From Bathynomus jamesi (taxonomy: Eukaryota > Arthropoda > Malacostraca > Isopoda > Cirolanidae): a DNA stretch of 64,000 bases. Both the position numbers and the translations under genes were made by a program. This document shows, in pieces, positions 1 to 11,529 of the stretch. Below the pieces are notes generated by a model. That model made no database searches and was not told where the DNA came from. It was given only the letters and a program-made list of their open reading frames with translations. The stretch lies in the NCBI GenBank assembly GCA_023014485.1, contig JAJOZX010000197.1, forward strand, positions 62,001 to 126,000. Reading direction: 5' to 3'. Numbering within the stretch: position 1 is the stretch's first letter; each line of letters begins with the position of its first letter.

Positions 1-380
1 ATTTACTGAAGCCTGTAAGTTATATGCTGCTAAGATGGGTCCATGGTCATCTCAGTCTCTCTCTTATGTTGGGGTGGGTTGAGGGTCTCTTTCACCTTCA
101 AGTAAGATACAGACTTCTGGATTGCCAGTAGCAGCTTCTGGTTCTATATCTAATTCCCAGCCCATAGAAACCAAGTTTTATTTTTTTAATTTTATTTCTG
201 TTTAAGGTGCTGCAACCCTGCTGGATTATTGGCACCAAGACTAAAAAGGAAATGAAAAAAACCTCTACCACTTCAGTTGTAGGGTTCCACTCTACAACAC
301 ATAGGATGGAAAAGAAAAAGGAACCTGTTAGTAAAAGAGTAATACTATAGCTACTACAAAAGGACTATCAAACGATAAAC
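1..380. other. No gene recognised (left edge)
   Basis: I see no supported gene. The stretch has a T-rich run near 181-200 and precedes the 3' end of the minus-strand LINE that starts at about 381. A short plus-strand reading frame at 1-85 has no recognisable domain. Confidence 0.4.
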
Positions 381-382
381 AC

Positions 383-712
383 CTAGATCAGGTTAGATAA
401 ATTGGCTTTCTTTAAGAAGGTCAAAAGTAAGGATGATGGAAATTCATTTCCCAAAACACTTTCATAAGAAAAACAAATTCCTTTTCCATTACAAGAGTTA
501 ATCAAATCAGTTCTCAGAAAATTACAAGTAGGGCAATGAATGATTGCATGTTCTGGGGTGAGTTGAACATTACAAGTACACCACCTTTTAAATAAAGTTG
601 TATAAAAAAAATGTCCATAGGACAGTTTAGAGCAATTCAACCTAAGCCTGGTCAATATGACATCACTCCTGCTATTCTTTTCTGGCATCCTTTTCCAAAG
701 GACAGGTTCCAT
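383..712 (-). pseudogene. LINE-A copy 1: C-terminal Cys/His finger region
   Basis: This 109-residue fragment holds an R-L-R-L-x-C-S-K-L-S-Y-G-H stretch, then C-x-C, an EH pair and HCPTC. That is the C-terminal zinc-finger-like pattern after RNase H in I-group LINE polymerases. It is the 3'-most coding piece of the minus-strand LINE. Confidence 0.7.
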
Positions 713-894
713 CTGAGGAAGGAGTCCATTGCATCAGGACCATTCCTGTTGCCATTCAGAGAGAATGAAATGTGAAATGGGATTCATAAATTCATCAACA
801 GAGTAAGGGATGGTCTGAACTTCATCAAGACAACAAGCCATGCGTGCTGCTTCATCAACAGTATCATTCCCCCGGATACCACCTGACCAGGAGT

Positions 895-1260
895 TCATAA
901 AAAGATAACATCAAGATTAAACTGATTGAGTAATTCAATAATCTGAATGACTATATGATGCCCAGAAGAGGACTGTATAGCTTTCAGGGAAGAAAGGGAG
1001 TCTGAACAAACAACAAACTTAGTAAGGTCTGAGTTGTGACAAATATATATTAAAGCCTGTAGTATAGCATACAATTCTGCAGTAAATATAGAACAGTGCT
1101 CTGGAAGGCAAAAGCCCTTAATCACCCCATCCCAAAGAAATGTGTACATCCAGTGCCATTCTGATTTAGATCTATCAGTATATACAGGTAAGTATCCTCT
1201 TTCTTTGTAAGTTTCTACCCTTTCCAGAAAACTTCTTTGGAACACATTTGCAAAAGCCAT
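895..1260 (-). pseudogene. LINE-A copy 1: RNase H domain
   Basis: The 121-residue frame reads YTDRSKS (the first-Asp strand, normally TDGSK), then FTAELYAILQAL (the Glu helix) and VCSDSLSSLKAI (the second Asp). These are the RNase H hallmarks of I-group LINEs. The third-Asp region is not in this frame. The domain sits between the RT and the C-terminal finger, separated by frame breaks. Confidence 0.8.
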
Positions 1261-1298
1261 GATAAATTAAATAGGAACTTTGCTGAGATACTATCAAA

Positions 1299-2381
1299 TC
1301 AAAAGTTAAACCCACTTGGTGAATAAAATCCTTGATCCAGCCACCTTAACATTTTAGTAGCATACCTAGCACCTAACAGTTTCCTTCTATAATGCAAGGG
1401 CATAATGTTTGCTTCAGCTTCTAAATAATCAACTCTTGCACATTTGAGAGCTCCCAAAGCCAGTCTAATACATTTATACTGTATTCTATCTAGCTTCAGT
1501 AAATTTGTTTTAGAACAGGTATGGTACAAAAAACACCCATAGTCTAATTTACTACGTACCAAGGATTTATATAACATCAACAAAGTTGATCTACTTAAAC
1601 CCCAAACTGAATTAGAAATTTTTTTTAATATAGAAATAGCTTTCACACAAGCTTCCTCCGGGTATTGAATATGCTTAGACCAAGTCAAACCCTGATCCAA
1701 AACTATTCCCAGATATCTATAACTTGAAACATACTGAACAGGATTTCCTGATAAATAATATAATGTTAAATCATCATTTCTCCATGGTCTCTCTGAGAAA
1801 ATCATATATTTTGATTTGGAAGATGAAAATTTTAAGCCCCATTCCTCTGACCATTCACTAATATGATTTAGGACACCTTGCATCACATATGTCAGAAAAT
1901 TCAAATCATCCCCAACCACCCACAAGGCACAGTCATCAGCATACATGGAATAACTGACACACACATTGATTCCTTCAAATAAATCATTAATCATCAAGGA
2001 AAATAGTGTTGGACTTAGGATATTTCCCTGTGGGAGGCCAATTTTAACATTAAAGCTATTGGAAATGTGATTTCCAACTAAAACTCTAATACGGCAGTTA
2101 GAAATAAAATTTTGGATAAATCTTGGAAGATAGCCTTTTAACCCAGATTTATACAGTTTTTGAAGTAAACCATAATGCCAGACAGTATCATAAGCCTTTT
2201 CAATATCAAGGAACATAGTCAAGACATATTCATTTCTCAAAAAAGACTCCCTTATATCATTTTCTAATCGAACAAGGCTATCTATTGTTGAAAATCTATG
2301 CCTGAACCCACTCTGAAATCGAGACAAAACATTCTTTTCTTCTAAAAATTTCATAAGTCTAAAAGATACCATTTTCTCCAT
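1299..2381 (-). pseudogene. LINE-A copy 1: reverse transcriptase core
   Basis: This is the longest coding piece of the element, about 360 residues. It contains the RT motifs SGFRHRFST, FLDIEKAYDTVW (catalytic Asp), GLPQGNILSPTLFSLMINDL and MYADDCALWV (the YADD catalytic pair), then a thumb region with SYRYLGIVLDQGLTW. The RT core is complete here, but the upstream part (2502-3353) is in another frame and RNase H in a third. It is a broken polyprotein, not a host gene. Confidence 0.88.
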
Positions 2382-2501
2382 AACTTTACACAGACAACTT
2401 GTTAATGCTATAGGCCTAAAAGATGTAGGGTCAGTAGAAGGTCTACCTGGCTTATACAGAGGGATTAAAATACTCTCTCTCCAGCAATCTGGGAAGACAT
2501 C

Positions 2502-3353
2502 TCATAACCATAAAAAATTATAAAACCTTAGTAAAATTTTTTTATTTTGTGGGGTCATATTAGATAGAAAAGGATATACAATATTATCTCTACCAGGAGC
2601 TGTTAGTTTAGTATCCTTAAGAATTCTTTCCAGTTCATATATGGTAAATGTTGAGTTGTAAGTAGTATCACTTGATTCAAAATGAATAGGGACAAACTCA
2701 GATTCCACCATATGATAGACAAAAGGTTCAATATAAAAGGAGAGGCTACTGGTGTTTGCAAAACTGCTGCCTAAAATCTGGGCAGTGTCAACTGGATCAG
2801 CATATAAAACACCTTCAGACTTTAAAACCAAAGAACCCCCAGATCCCCTATTGGCACTAAAATGCTGTATTTTATTCCAAACCTCACTCACTGTGGAATG
2901 TGACAATATAGACTGTACAAAATCTCTCCTTGAGTTCCTCTTAGATAGTCTGACAACCCTATGAGCCAATGCTTTTGCTTTTTGATAGATCACCAATGTT
3001 TCTTGTATGGGATTACCAACAAAAAGCCTAAATGCTCTCTCTTTAACTTTAAGAGCTTCAGCACAGGTATCATTCCACCAGTATTTACTATATTTAAAGT
3101 TCACTGTTGATGAAGAGTGGGGAATATATTTAGATGCACAAGCAATGAGTGAGTTTGTTATATTACAACAATTTTCATCAGCATTTCTACAAAAGTCAAC
3201 TGGAGGAAGAGAGAGATTGGCTTCAAAGGTTAATAAAGAACTACCTATCTTCCATTTTGGCCTCTTAAAAACCAACAACAACTCAAAAGTGTCAAGAATA
3301 ATAGGGAAATGATCACTGTCATATAAGTCTGTTAACACAGTGACACAGTCCAA
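2502..3353 (-). pseudogene. LINE-A copy 1: EN-RT linker and RT N-terminus
   Basis: The 283-residue frame starts with the last strand of the APE endonuclease (SDHFPIIL) and runs through the linker (KYWWNDTCAEALKVKERAFR, AKALAHRVVR, KIQHFS) to the start of the RT (LKDTKLTAPGRDNIVYPFL). It is offset by a frame break from the RT core at 1299-2381. Confidence 0.8.
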
Positions 3354-3467
3354 GATAGTTGCTGAAATAAACCAGAAGAGGCAACTGTTAAGTCAATGCT
3401 TGAAAAGTGTCCCCTAAATTCAGCACAATAAGTTGGGACTGGAGAGTTCAAAACAAATAAATCTAGA

Positions 3468-3980
3468 TCAGTAAATATTTGCCAGTAAGTTACCCTTAAT
3501 ACAACTATTTTGTGAACCCCAGGAGACATGATGGCTATTGAAATGTCCCATCAGTAGGACTGGTTGTGGCACTTTCAAGAGGACACACTCAAATTCCTTT
3601 CTTGTAAGATTCAGATGTGGAGGTAGATAAATGGAACAGACAGTAAAAGACATTGACCTAAGGTGAATTCTGGCTGCCACAATTCAAAATCCGAACAAAT
3701 TCAACAGGAGAAAAAGGGATGGATTGTGTATCCCTAGAAGGACACACCACCCTGCCTAGTCCTATCTTTACGAACACAAGTATATCCCTTCAATCCAATA
3801 GTAGCATCTGACAAAGATAAGTTTCTTGCAAAGCAAGGATAGTAGGTTGTAATCACTTATCAAGGTCTGAAGGAATGGATATCTTTTATGAAAGCCCCTC
3901 AAATTCCACTGACATAACTTAACAACATATGAATAAAAGTGGTAAAAGAAATTAATCTCCAAAGAGAATCCTAAAACCAT
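3468..3980 (-). pseudogene. LINE-A copy 1: APE-type endonuclease
   Basis: Two frames cover the domain. One (3768-3980) begins LCQWNLRGFHKRYPFLQ, the N-terminal QWN strand. The other (3468-3680) has SIYLPP and LLMGHFNSHHVSWGS, matching the usual GDFN-HH-WG motif with the Asp of GDFN replaced by His. The nuclease is frameshifted and probably inactive. Confidence 0.75.
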
Positions 3981-4354
3981 CCCTACTATCTATTGACTCT
4001 GGTATTCCTTGTTTCCCAAGCATGAGGGCCAATTTGGTAACAATTGCCTTAGGTTGAAGATTCAATTGGAAAGTTTCTTGTATTCATTGATTATATCCCA
4101 AATAGAAAAGTTTGGGATGTCATTGGATGAGCTGAGTAAACTCTTATAGGAGAAATGGTAGTGTTAGAAGTATTACTTGTTGTAGCCTTGGAAGATGCAT
4201 TACTGCTAGATAATTCACACTGAGTTCCAACTGATACATATGTAAGAGATTTAGACAAATTCTGGGTACCTACTTGAGCATAAGACGCAGAGGAGATCTG
4301 AGGGATAAATGAGAAAAGTACTTACGTCTAGCTTCAGGAAAAGACAAATTATCA

Positions 4355-5628
4355 TCAATTTGATATGAATAATCTCACTCTCTCTGATCCAATGGGGACA
4401 CTGTGAGAATTAACAAAATGAGAAGCTTTACAATTAATACAAGAAACATCTATCAGTAATACACAGGTCTCTTTATCATGATCTTGTCCACATTTAAGAC
4501 ATCTGTTACTATTTGTGCAGGTTCTTGTCCATGTCCATACCTCCAACACTTAAAACAAAGTAAAGGATTAGGTATATCGCTTGACATCATATGCTAAATA
4601 TCCACAGAATAGTTTACTAGGAAGAGTAGTCCACCAAAAGTACATACTAAAAGAGAAGTAGGAATCTTCTTGACCTTTATTTAACCGTTTTATACCAAGG
4701 ACAGAATTGGTAGAAGACTTTAATTCAGTCAAAATTTCCTCAGTTGATAAATGAAGGAGTTCTGGGGCAAAAATAATATCCTGAATTTTATTCAAATTAT
4801 AAGCAATCTTAGCTCAACTTCATAAAGACCATTTATAATTGATTTGGTATCTAAAAGAGCCTGAGACTGTCTGAGTTGATGGTATTCACGAGTAATGAGC
4901 CAGACCTACAATAGGTGACAGATTTCACTGGTCCACCACAAATAAGCTCTATAGACTTCTTAACACCAAAAGGACTAAGTTTGGTTAAGGGAACTGACAA
5001 ATCTTTGCTATTCAAAAAATATAAGACACATGCTCAATAGGAAATTAGGTCAGGACTATTGGTAGCAGGTCTAGTGGGAGATGTAGGACAATTCAAGGGT
5101 TGAGTAAGACTAGATGGTTCCTGAGTATTAATCTTTGAGCAACTTCATTGGAACTTTTCTTGCAAAAAGAAGTGATACATGGTCAGTTTGCTAATGATCT
5201 TACTCAAATCCATCAAGTCATCACTGCGAGCCGACTCAAGGGTCTTAGAATCATCACCCGTAACCTTTTAGTACTTTTAGCAGTTACTCCTTTACCATGA
5301 TTGGATGTAGGAAAGTAAATATAACCTATACCCTCCCTATGGCTTAGGGTATAAAGCACACTAAGGCTAGGCCTAGCCCAATGAGATGGGCTAGGCCAGT
5401 CTTCACCAAAAACAAACCCTAGACAAGGCCTATGCCTTGCCAAGATCTTTTAACAAACAAGTACAGAAAACACTGGAGTGATCTTGTACCAATCAAAAAA
5501 TAATTCCAAAATGCAGGATCAATCTCAACTGCAGCCTTGGAAAATTTTTTCAATGGTACACACTCAGTTTCAGTAATATAGAAACCAAGTCTTGTGGTAC
5601 ATAATGTCCATTCTTCAATTTTGACCAA
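4355..5628 (-). pseudogene. LINE-A copy 1: ORF1 gag-like remnant
   Basis: Fragments at 4355-4549 (CLKCGQDHDKETC then CINCKASH, paired zinc knuckles), 4568-4795 (IKRLNKGQEDS, a gag-like fold fragment) and 5419-5628 lie upstream of the endonuclease on the minus strand. The order and zinc knuckles fit ORF1 of an I-group LINE. Many stops interrupt it, and the 5' end of the element is not sharply defined. Confidence 0.55.
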
Positions 5629-5941
5629 CCCTCCTCATCCTCAGACTATGCTTTGTCATCAGATGTAGAACCACTTCATAGTACAGATAGTGCTGGGTTA
5701 AAAGGAAAACTTGATTCCAGTAGTGATCATCCTAGGTCAAAAGGCAGACTTACTGGGATAGTCATCCTGTAGATGATACCTTGCTTTGGAGGTGCTTATT
5801 GGAGTTTAAGTCCCCATGGCTAAAAATACAGCTCCACAGACTGGCTCAAAAAATGTCTCAATTCTTTGCAAAGAATGGTTTTCAAAAGACTGCAGTTGAT
5901 CCTAGGGATAGCTTCTGGATATTATTTAATAGCACAGATTA

Positions 5942-6900
5942 ATGTTCATAGGTACTGTTAGCTTTTGCTTCCCCTTATCCTTTTACATCATGGCTTTATC
6001 CATCTTCCAGTGGAATGTAAGGAGTTATAGGAGACAACTGCCTTTTATACAGCAGTTATTGTTGTGTTATTCCCCTCTCATCTTTGCTTTTCAAGAAACT
6101 TGGTTGGATTTATCCCATTCTGCAGGTGTCAAAGGTTACAGTTTGCTCTGGAAAGACGGGTCCTCATCGGGGTGGTGTCTTACTGGGGATCCACAGCAGA
6201 GCTGGGCATTTGCGGCATATTTTGCGGTACTGCGGTACTACCAAACTACCAAACCGGCACCAAACCGGTACGCGGAAATTTGAATGCGGTAGCGGTACTG
6301 CGGTACTTTCAGCCATCCTTTGCGGTACTGCGTTATGCGGTTCTGGTTTGCGGTTTGCGGTAGTACCGCAGTACCGCAAAATATGCCGCAAATGCCCAGC
6401 TCTGATCCACAGCTCCCTTCCTTTTACTCCAGTTCCTCTTGCTATTGATATTGAAGCAGTTGCAGCAACAATCCACACTTTTTTGCTGTTAAAGTTTGTA
6501 CTGGTACTGTGTATTTTCCTCCAGGTCCTTCCCTCTCTACAGTTATATTAAACAGACTGCTTTGCTTACTTCCTGCCCCTTTTCTTCTAATAGGAAACTT
6601 AATGGTCACCACCCCCTATGGGGTTCCCCCTCCAGTGACCAGCGGGGCTCCACCATTGCAAACTTCATAGATGCCAATAATCTCTCTCTATTTAATGATG
6701 GTTCCCCTACATTCCTCCATAGTTTCAGTGGGTCCTTCTCACATTTAGAGCTATCACTTTCTACAATGGACTTGTCTCATGTGTTTGGTTGGGAAGTTTT
6801 CAGTGATCCTTGTGATTCTGATCATTTTCCCATTCTTCTTGGGTACCATCTGTGGGCTCAAAATGCCCCTATGGAAAATAACAGAGAAAGGTCTGCATAA
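5942..6900 (+). pseudogene. LINE-A copy 2: APE endonuclease, split by a MITE
   Basis: The N-terminal part (SIFQWNVRSYRRQLPF, AFQETWLD) is read from about 5990 to 6190. It is cut by the 208-bp hAT MITE at 6197-6404. The C-terminal part resumes with KLNGHHPLWGS near 6595 and CDSDHFPILLG near 6810. The QWN, QETW, N-HHP-WG and SDH motifs are all visible, but in several frames. Confidence 0.75.
6189..6412. mobile_element. hAT-type MITE with 8-bp target duplication
   Basis: The element is 6197-6404 (208 bp). It begins CAGAGCTGGGCATTTGCGG and ends with the exact inverse, giving terminal inverted repeats of about 40 bp. The 8-bp direct repeat ATCCACAG flanks both sides (6189-6196 and 6405-6412). The 8-bp duplication and CAGAG terminus fit the hAT superfamily. 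The interior is rich in CGGTA-type repeats (GCGGTACTGCGGTA), and no transposase is present. It interrupts the endonuclease of LINE-A copy 2, so it is younger than that LINE. Confidence 0.92.
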
Positions 6901-7243
6901 CTTTCATGCTGCTTTGTCTTTGCCACATCCTGGAGTGATACCACTGTGGATGAAAACTGCCATACATTACCATAACTCGCACAATTCAATATGCAACTCA
7001 AGAACATTTCTCTCTCACTTCCAGTATGTTTAATGCTAAATATCACAGTGTGGTAGAATGATTTGTGCCAGTGGACTGTTAGAGTAAGAAAGATGGCTTA
7101 TAGGTTATTTAAACAAAATCCTGTTTTGCAGACATATCCTGTACAGAAAGGCTAGAGCAATTGCTCAGTGTACAGTTAGATTATCCAAACATTCTTCTTA
7201 GCATGCCTTTGTCAGTTCTACCTCTCATCAGACAACTGAGAGT

Positions 7244-7513
7244 GTGGTCTGGAATAAAATTAAAAGACTGGAGAGAAAACCTCCTGCACATCCTATTGTT
7301 TTGCAGGATGGCAGTAATGTCATTTTCCAGCCCCAGCTAGTTGGTAACTCCTTGGCTGCATACCCTGCATCTATCAGCAGTAAATCTCATTATACAGCGC
7401 AGTTCCTTTCTAGAGCAGCAAAGGCTGAATTTGTCCCTATTGATTTTTCTACAAATGTAGCACTCCATTATAAGTCCTTTTACTTTGCTGAAATTGGATA
7501 TGGCCCTCTCTAA
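7244..7513 (+). pseudogene. LINE-A copy 2: EN-RT linker
   Basis: This 89-residue piece (VWNKIKRLERK, ISSKSHYTAQF, KAEFVPIDF) matches the linker of the minus-strand copy (VWNKIQHFS, VESEFVPIHF). It joins the endonuclease and RT parts. Confidence 0.7.
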
Positions 7514-7603
7514 GCTAAAAAATACCTCTCCTGGGGAGGATATCATACTATCATAGTGTACCCCTTCCTCACCAACCTTTCATTTTCTAACAGGTAAGTT
7601 TTA

Positions 7604-8400
7604 TTGGCCTTTTATAACAAGGTTTGGATGACATGCTCTTTTCCACATGTTTGGACTTCTGCTTTGCTGGTGCCCATCCATAAGCCTGGCAAAGCTCATA
7701 CTGCTGCGAGGTCATATCGCCCCATAGCTTTGACTAGCTGTCTGGGCAAAGTACTTGAAAGGATGGTGTTAAAGCATTTTTACTTTATTCTATTTTTCAA
7801 ACTGGACAGCTTTTGAAGTGGCTTTCACCCTCATTTTTCTATGATGGATGACCTGGTGAGGCTTGAGGGATCAATCAGTCTTTTCTTAGAATTGAGTATA
7901 TTTTGGCAGTATTTCTTGACAATGAGAAGGCCTGTGATACTGTCTGTCCTTATGGTTTACTCTAAGTTGTATCATTTAGGGTTCCAAAACTTTTTGCAGC
8001 ATAGATGCATATGAGTATCAATTGGATCCTCTCTTTCAGATGTTTATCATTTGGATACAGGAATTCCACAAGGTAACATCATCAGCCCCCTTTTATTCAA
8101 TGTCATGATTAATGACTTACTTCAGGGTATGGACCCTGCTCTTAGCTATTCTCTGTATGCAGATGATGGGGCATTGTGGGTATCCCATGTTGACATTCAT
8201 GTTGCTAAGGCCATTATGCAGAATGCTCTACACAGGATTACTAATTGGTCACAGAATAATGGCTTGCACTTTTCTCCTGCCAAGTCTTCCTGTGTGATTT
8301 TTAGAAGCAGCCAGTTCCCCCTCAACTTATTCAACCTCTTGTCTTGCTGACTAGCTAGATTCCTTTTGCCGCCTCTCATAAATTTCTAGGTATTACATTT
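7604..8400 (+). pseudogene. LINE-A copy 2: reverse transcriptase, frameshifted
   Basis: RT motifs are spread over frames: SYRPIALTSCLGKVLERMV (7604-7816) and GIPQGNIISPLLFNVMINDL followed by YSLYADDGALWVS (8051-8350). The stretch between (7817-8050) is frameshifted. The YADD pair is intact, but the ORF is not continuous. Confidence 0.8.
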
Positions 8401-8437
8401 GACAGAACCTTGACTTGGAATCCCCATATTCCTTCCC

Positions 8438-9199
8438 TTGTGGAGCATTGTGAGGGTGCCTTTAATATCATGCGGTATTTGTCCAATAGAAGATGGGGCT
8501 CTAAAAGGGAGACTCGTACAGTTTTACAAATCTCTCATCTGGTCCAAATTAGATTATGCTTCATTCCTCTATGATACAGCATCCCCATCACTACTTGTAA
8601 AATTTGACAGAATTCAGTATAGGGCTATTTGCCTGGCTATTGGAGTCCTCAAATGCACCAGAGTTGACACCTTAAATAAAGAGGCCTTTCTTCTCCTTCT
8701 AAGCCTCCATCATCAGCAGCTGGGTATCAACTCTGGTGCCAAAGTGTCATCATATGACCAGCATCCCATCTGGCCTTTCTTTGTAGATTTCCATATTTAC
8801 CAGTTTTACAGGTTGCAACCCCACTTACTTCCATTCTTTGGCCAGTTTCAAGATGGATTGACTAAAATGGGCCTTCCTTTAGAGGATATTGCTATAAGTT
8901 CCCTATCACTAATTACAAGTTGGGTTCCAGTAGATATCATTTATGACCTTAGATTGTCTTCTGCTTTGAAATCTACAACCTGCACTAATAACATTCAGTG
9001 CGAGTTTCTTTCATTGAAAGCATCATATCTAGATTTAGGTTACAAGGTTCTTTTTACTGATGGTTCAAAGTCCCCAACTGGAGTAGGTTGTGCCTTTAGT
9101 TTTGAAGGTATCCTGATGGGTTATAGTTGCCACCTCATTGCTCAGTATTTACAGCTGAATTGTATGCCCTTTACAAGGCAATTCACTTTGTTTCTGTAA
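8438..9199 (+). pseudogene. LINE-A copy 2: RT thumb and RNase H N-terminus
   Basis: The 253-residue frame contains the thumb (YKSLIWSKLDYASFLY, FDRIQYRAICLAIGVLKCTR) and the first RNase H strand (FTDGSKSPTGVGCAFSF). It matches the minus-strand copy's KLDYGCFLYHT and ALGALKCARVDYL. A frame break follows within RNase H. Confidence 0.78.
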
Positions 9200-9720
9200 A
9201 TTCTACACATTGTAAGTTCCTCATCTGTTGTGATTCTCTCTCATCTCTACATGCTATGAAGTCAGGGAATACTTCTCATTTTCTGGTCAAATGGTCAATA
9301 TAATTATTGTTCTGTTAAGATCTATTCCACTTTACAGTTTGTTCTTTTTTTGGGTCCCTAGACATGTTGGAATCCTGGGCAATGAGGTGGTTGACTTGGC
9401 ATCCAAGTCTGCTGTGCACTCAGGACAGGCAGTCAGTCTTCAACTCTCTCTGCAGGAGGTTTGGAATTTTACACTATCTTGTGTGCACAGCAGCTGGCAG
9501 TGTCAATGGAATCATAGCAATAGTTTTCTGTGATGTTAAACCCCTTCTTCAGGATTGGGAACATACATACATAGGTAGCAGAAGAGACCAGACTGTTCTA
9601 GCCTGGCTCAGACTAGGGTGTGTCTCCTGACACATGGGCATTATTTTAGTGCCTGTCCCATTCCTACCTGTCTCCAGTGTAATATGACTCTCACACTGGA
9701 ACATATTTTTATTGATTGCC
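9200..9720 (+). pseudogene. LINE-A copy 2: RNase H C-terminus and terminal finger
   Basis: Pieces include the CDSLSSL strand near 9230, FFWVPRHVGILGNEVVDLASK (9291-9533, the RNase H His/Asp motif), and near 9640-9715 a finger-like CNMTLTLEHIFIDC. They occur in different frames and complete the LINE order. Confidence 0.7.
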
Positions 9721-9870
9721 GTTTTTTCTTCACTTCAATCTGATATTCATTCATTTTGCACTGCAAAACAGCTTGATTTCACCCTCTCTACTGTCTTATC
9801 TTCCCTTGTGGCTTCTAAGCTCATTTTAGATTTCTTAGTCAGTCAATTTATATTCCTCCATCTAATCTAA

Positions 9871-10917
9871 CAATCAGCCTCTTACGTTCGGCTAGTTTTT
9901 CATAAAGTACCAGTACTATCCCTTACTATGACTTCATGCTTCACTAGTTAGTAATACTAACAGGCCTCATCATTATTTTCCTGTGATCTGGAACCAGCCC
10001 CAGACCTGAAGATGGTTTAACTTTTTCCTTCTCTTTGTATATAGAATTTCCTTCTTTGCAGGTGTAAATGACCCAAAGTGGTTGAATGCACCATAAACAA
10101 ACCTATAATAATATCCACATTTTATCACAAAAATTACTGTTGTTGGCTTACAACACAAATTATCTTAACATTAAATTATGCATAGGCCCTATTCATGTGA
10201 ATAGAGCTGGATAGATTAAAGGAAGCCACTGAGGCCTCTTCAAGTATGAGAAGTTTAGCAAAAGTGATGCACAGCCTTTGAAAAAGAGTGGTCTTCAAAT
10301 CCAAGAGGAAACTTTGGAGAAAAGTGATGCAAATATCCCATATGATCTAACCAGACTACAAAATCTGCAAATTCTTTCTCAACACTGCTACTTTTAGAAA
10401 AAGTTCTTGTTTTTCCGAGTTAAGAAAATCTTGCACAATATAAAACATTCTTTCTCATACGGGTTCCTTAGTTTTAAGGAAAATTTGGATGCTTTCATGA
10501 ATGAGAGTTTGTAGATTGTAAATAGTGTGTAGCTAATCTTAACTTATGTAAGCTGCTTTGGTAGCTCTGTAAGTAGTTGCATGTTAATAAGCTGGATACT
10601 ACTTACCTTTCTGGGTCCTGACAATGACCCAACTTTACTTTTTTGGGTCCCAAATCAAAAACCATAAGTTAACTTCAGCATAGGTTATAACCCACAAGAT
10701 CCTTTTATAAATATATCATTTTTTACAATTAAAACTAATGAAAATGCCTGGTTAGGTCAACTGTACGCCTTGATGATTGGTTAGGTTAAGTCATATGTTT
10801 CTTAGTTTTAATTGTTGTCAAAAATTATGGGTTACCCACAAGATCTGAAAGAAGTTAGAATGAATGGTTTCATTCACTGAATACGTATTACTTATAATTG
10901 TAGGTTTGCATTAAATA
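9871..10917. other. No gene; degenerate MITE-like sequence
   Basis: No coding signal is seen. At 10655-10850 an imperfect fold-back pairs ATAACCCACAAGATC (near 10690) with GGGTTACCCACAAGATC (near 10830). Its interior carries GCCTGGTTAGGTCAACTGTA (10747-10766), a sequence shared with the palindromic MITEs at 18430 and 25683. Confidence 0.5.
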
Positions 10918-11012
10918 TATGTTGGAACCTGGAAAGGTTATTTTAGTTGGAATATACATTGGGACCTGGAAAGGTTATTTTAGTTGGAATATACATTGGG
11001 ACCTGGAGAGGT
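10918..11012. repeat. Short tandem repeat, about 35-bp unit, 2.5 copies
   Basis: The unit runs GGGACCTGGAAAGGTTATTT then TAGTTGGAATATACATT and is repeated about 2.5 times, almost without change, just before the GTT-repeat tail of the minus-strand LINE. Confidence 0.85.
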
Positions 11013-11034
11013 AAGTTGTTGTTGTTGTTGTTGT

Positions 11035-11529
11035 TTAGCCGATCAGCCCACCCTGATCGAGCAAGCCGGCGGCACGCAGGTAACCGATCGCCCTCTCCGG
11101 AGTGGACCAGAGGTTCAGCACACTCGTGATGTTGTGTTGTGTTCGTTGTTGTGCTAGAGTGGTACAGTCCGTCATAATGTGTTCAATTGTTTGTGGTGTG
11201 TCTTGGCACAGGTGGCAGGTGTCGTCTATGGAGTTGTCTAGTCTGTGTTTATATGTCCGTAAGTTGGGGTGATGTCCACATCGGAATCGTGCTAAGTTAA
11301 CTCGATCCGATCTGCTCAGGCTGATCTCTGACCTGTTAATGGGCGGCGGCTTCGCACCTAGGACCGCATTCGGACCGAGTCGTGTCAGTGCTTTGTGGGT
11401 TAGGTGTGTGTGTATGTGTTTTCTGTACTGTGTGATGTCTGTGGGGCGTGGTATGGAATGGAGTATTTGGTTATAATGTCTCTCTGGTGTTACCTTAATG
11501 GTGCGAGGTGTTGGTGCATGATTGTACAT
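11035..11529 (-). pseudogene. LINE-B copy 1: C-terminal domain with Cys/His finger
   Basis: The 164-residue frame contains RSDRVNLARFRCGHHPNLR and CHLCQDTPQTIEHIMTDC, a C-x2-C-x8-H-x4-C pattern, and ends AAGLLDQGGLIG just before the CAA repeat. This is the C-terminus of the pol protein. The uninterrupted sequence here (near 11480) gives the empty site for the transposon inserted in the second copy. Confidence 0.78.

Larger units (their letters stand above)
381..5640 (-). mobile_element. Non-LTR retrotransposon, I group (LINE-A copy 1), degenerate
   Basis: Minus-strand pieces appear in LINE order: a gag-like ORF1 with a zinc-knuckle-like cysteine cluster (about 4355-5628), an APE endonuclease (about 3468-3980), reverse transcriptase (about 1299-3353), RNase H (895-1260) and a C-terminal Cys/His finger (383-712). 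RNase H after the RT is typical of the I group of LINEs. Several frameshifts and stops separate the pieces, so this copy is dead. Its 5' end faces the 5' side of a related plus-strand copy starting near 5640. Confidence 0.85.
5640..9870 (+). mobile_element. Non-LTR retrotransposon, I group (LINE-A copy 2), degenerate
   Basis: A plus-strand relative of the LINE at 381-5640, in the opposite direction, so the two 5' sides face each other near 5640. Recognisable parts are the endonuclease (from about 5995, split by a hAT MITE), the linker (7244-7513), RT (7604-8400), thumb and RNase H (8438-9500) and a terminal finger (about 9640-9715). Frameshifts throughout make it a dead copy. The 5' start is approximate and the 3' end is near 9870. 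Confidence 0.82.
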
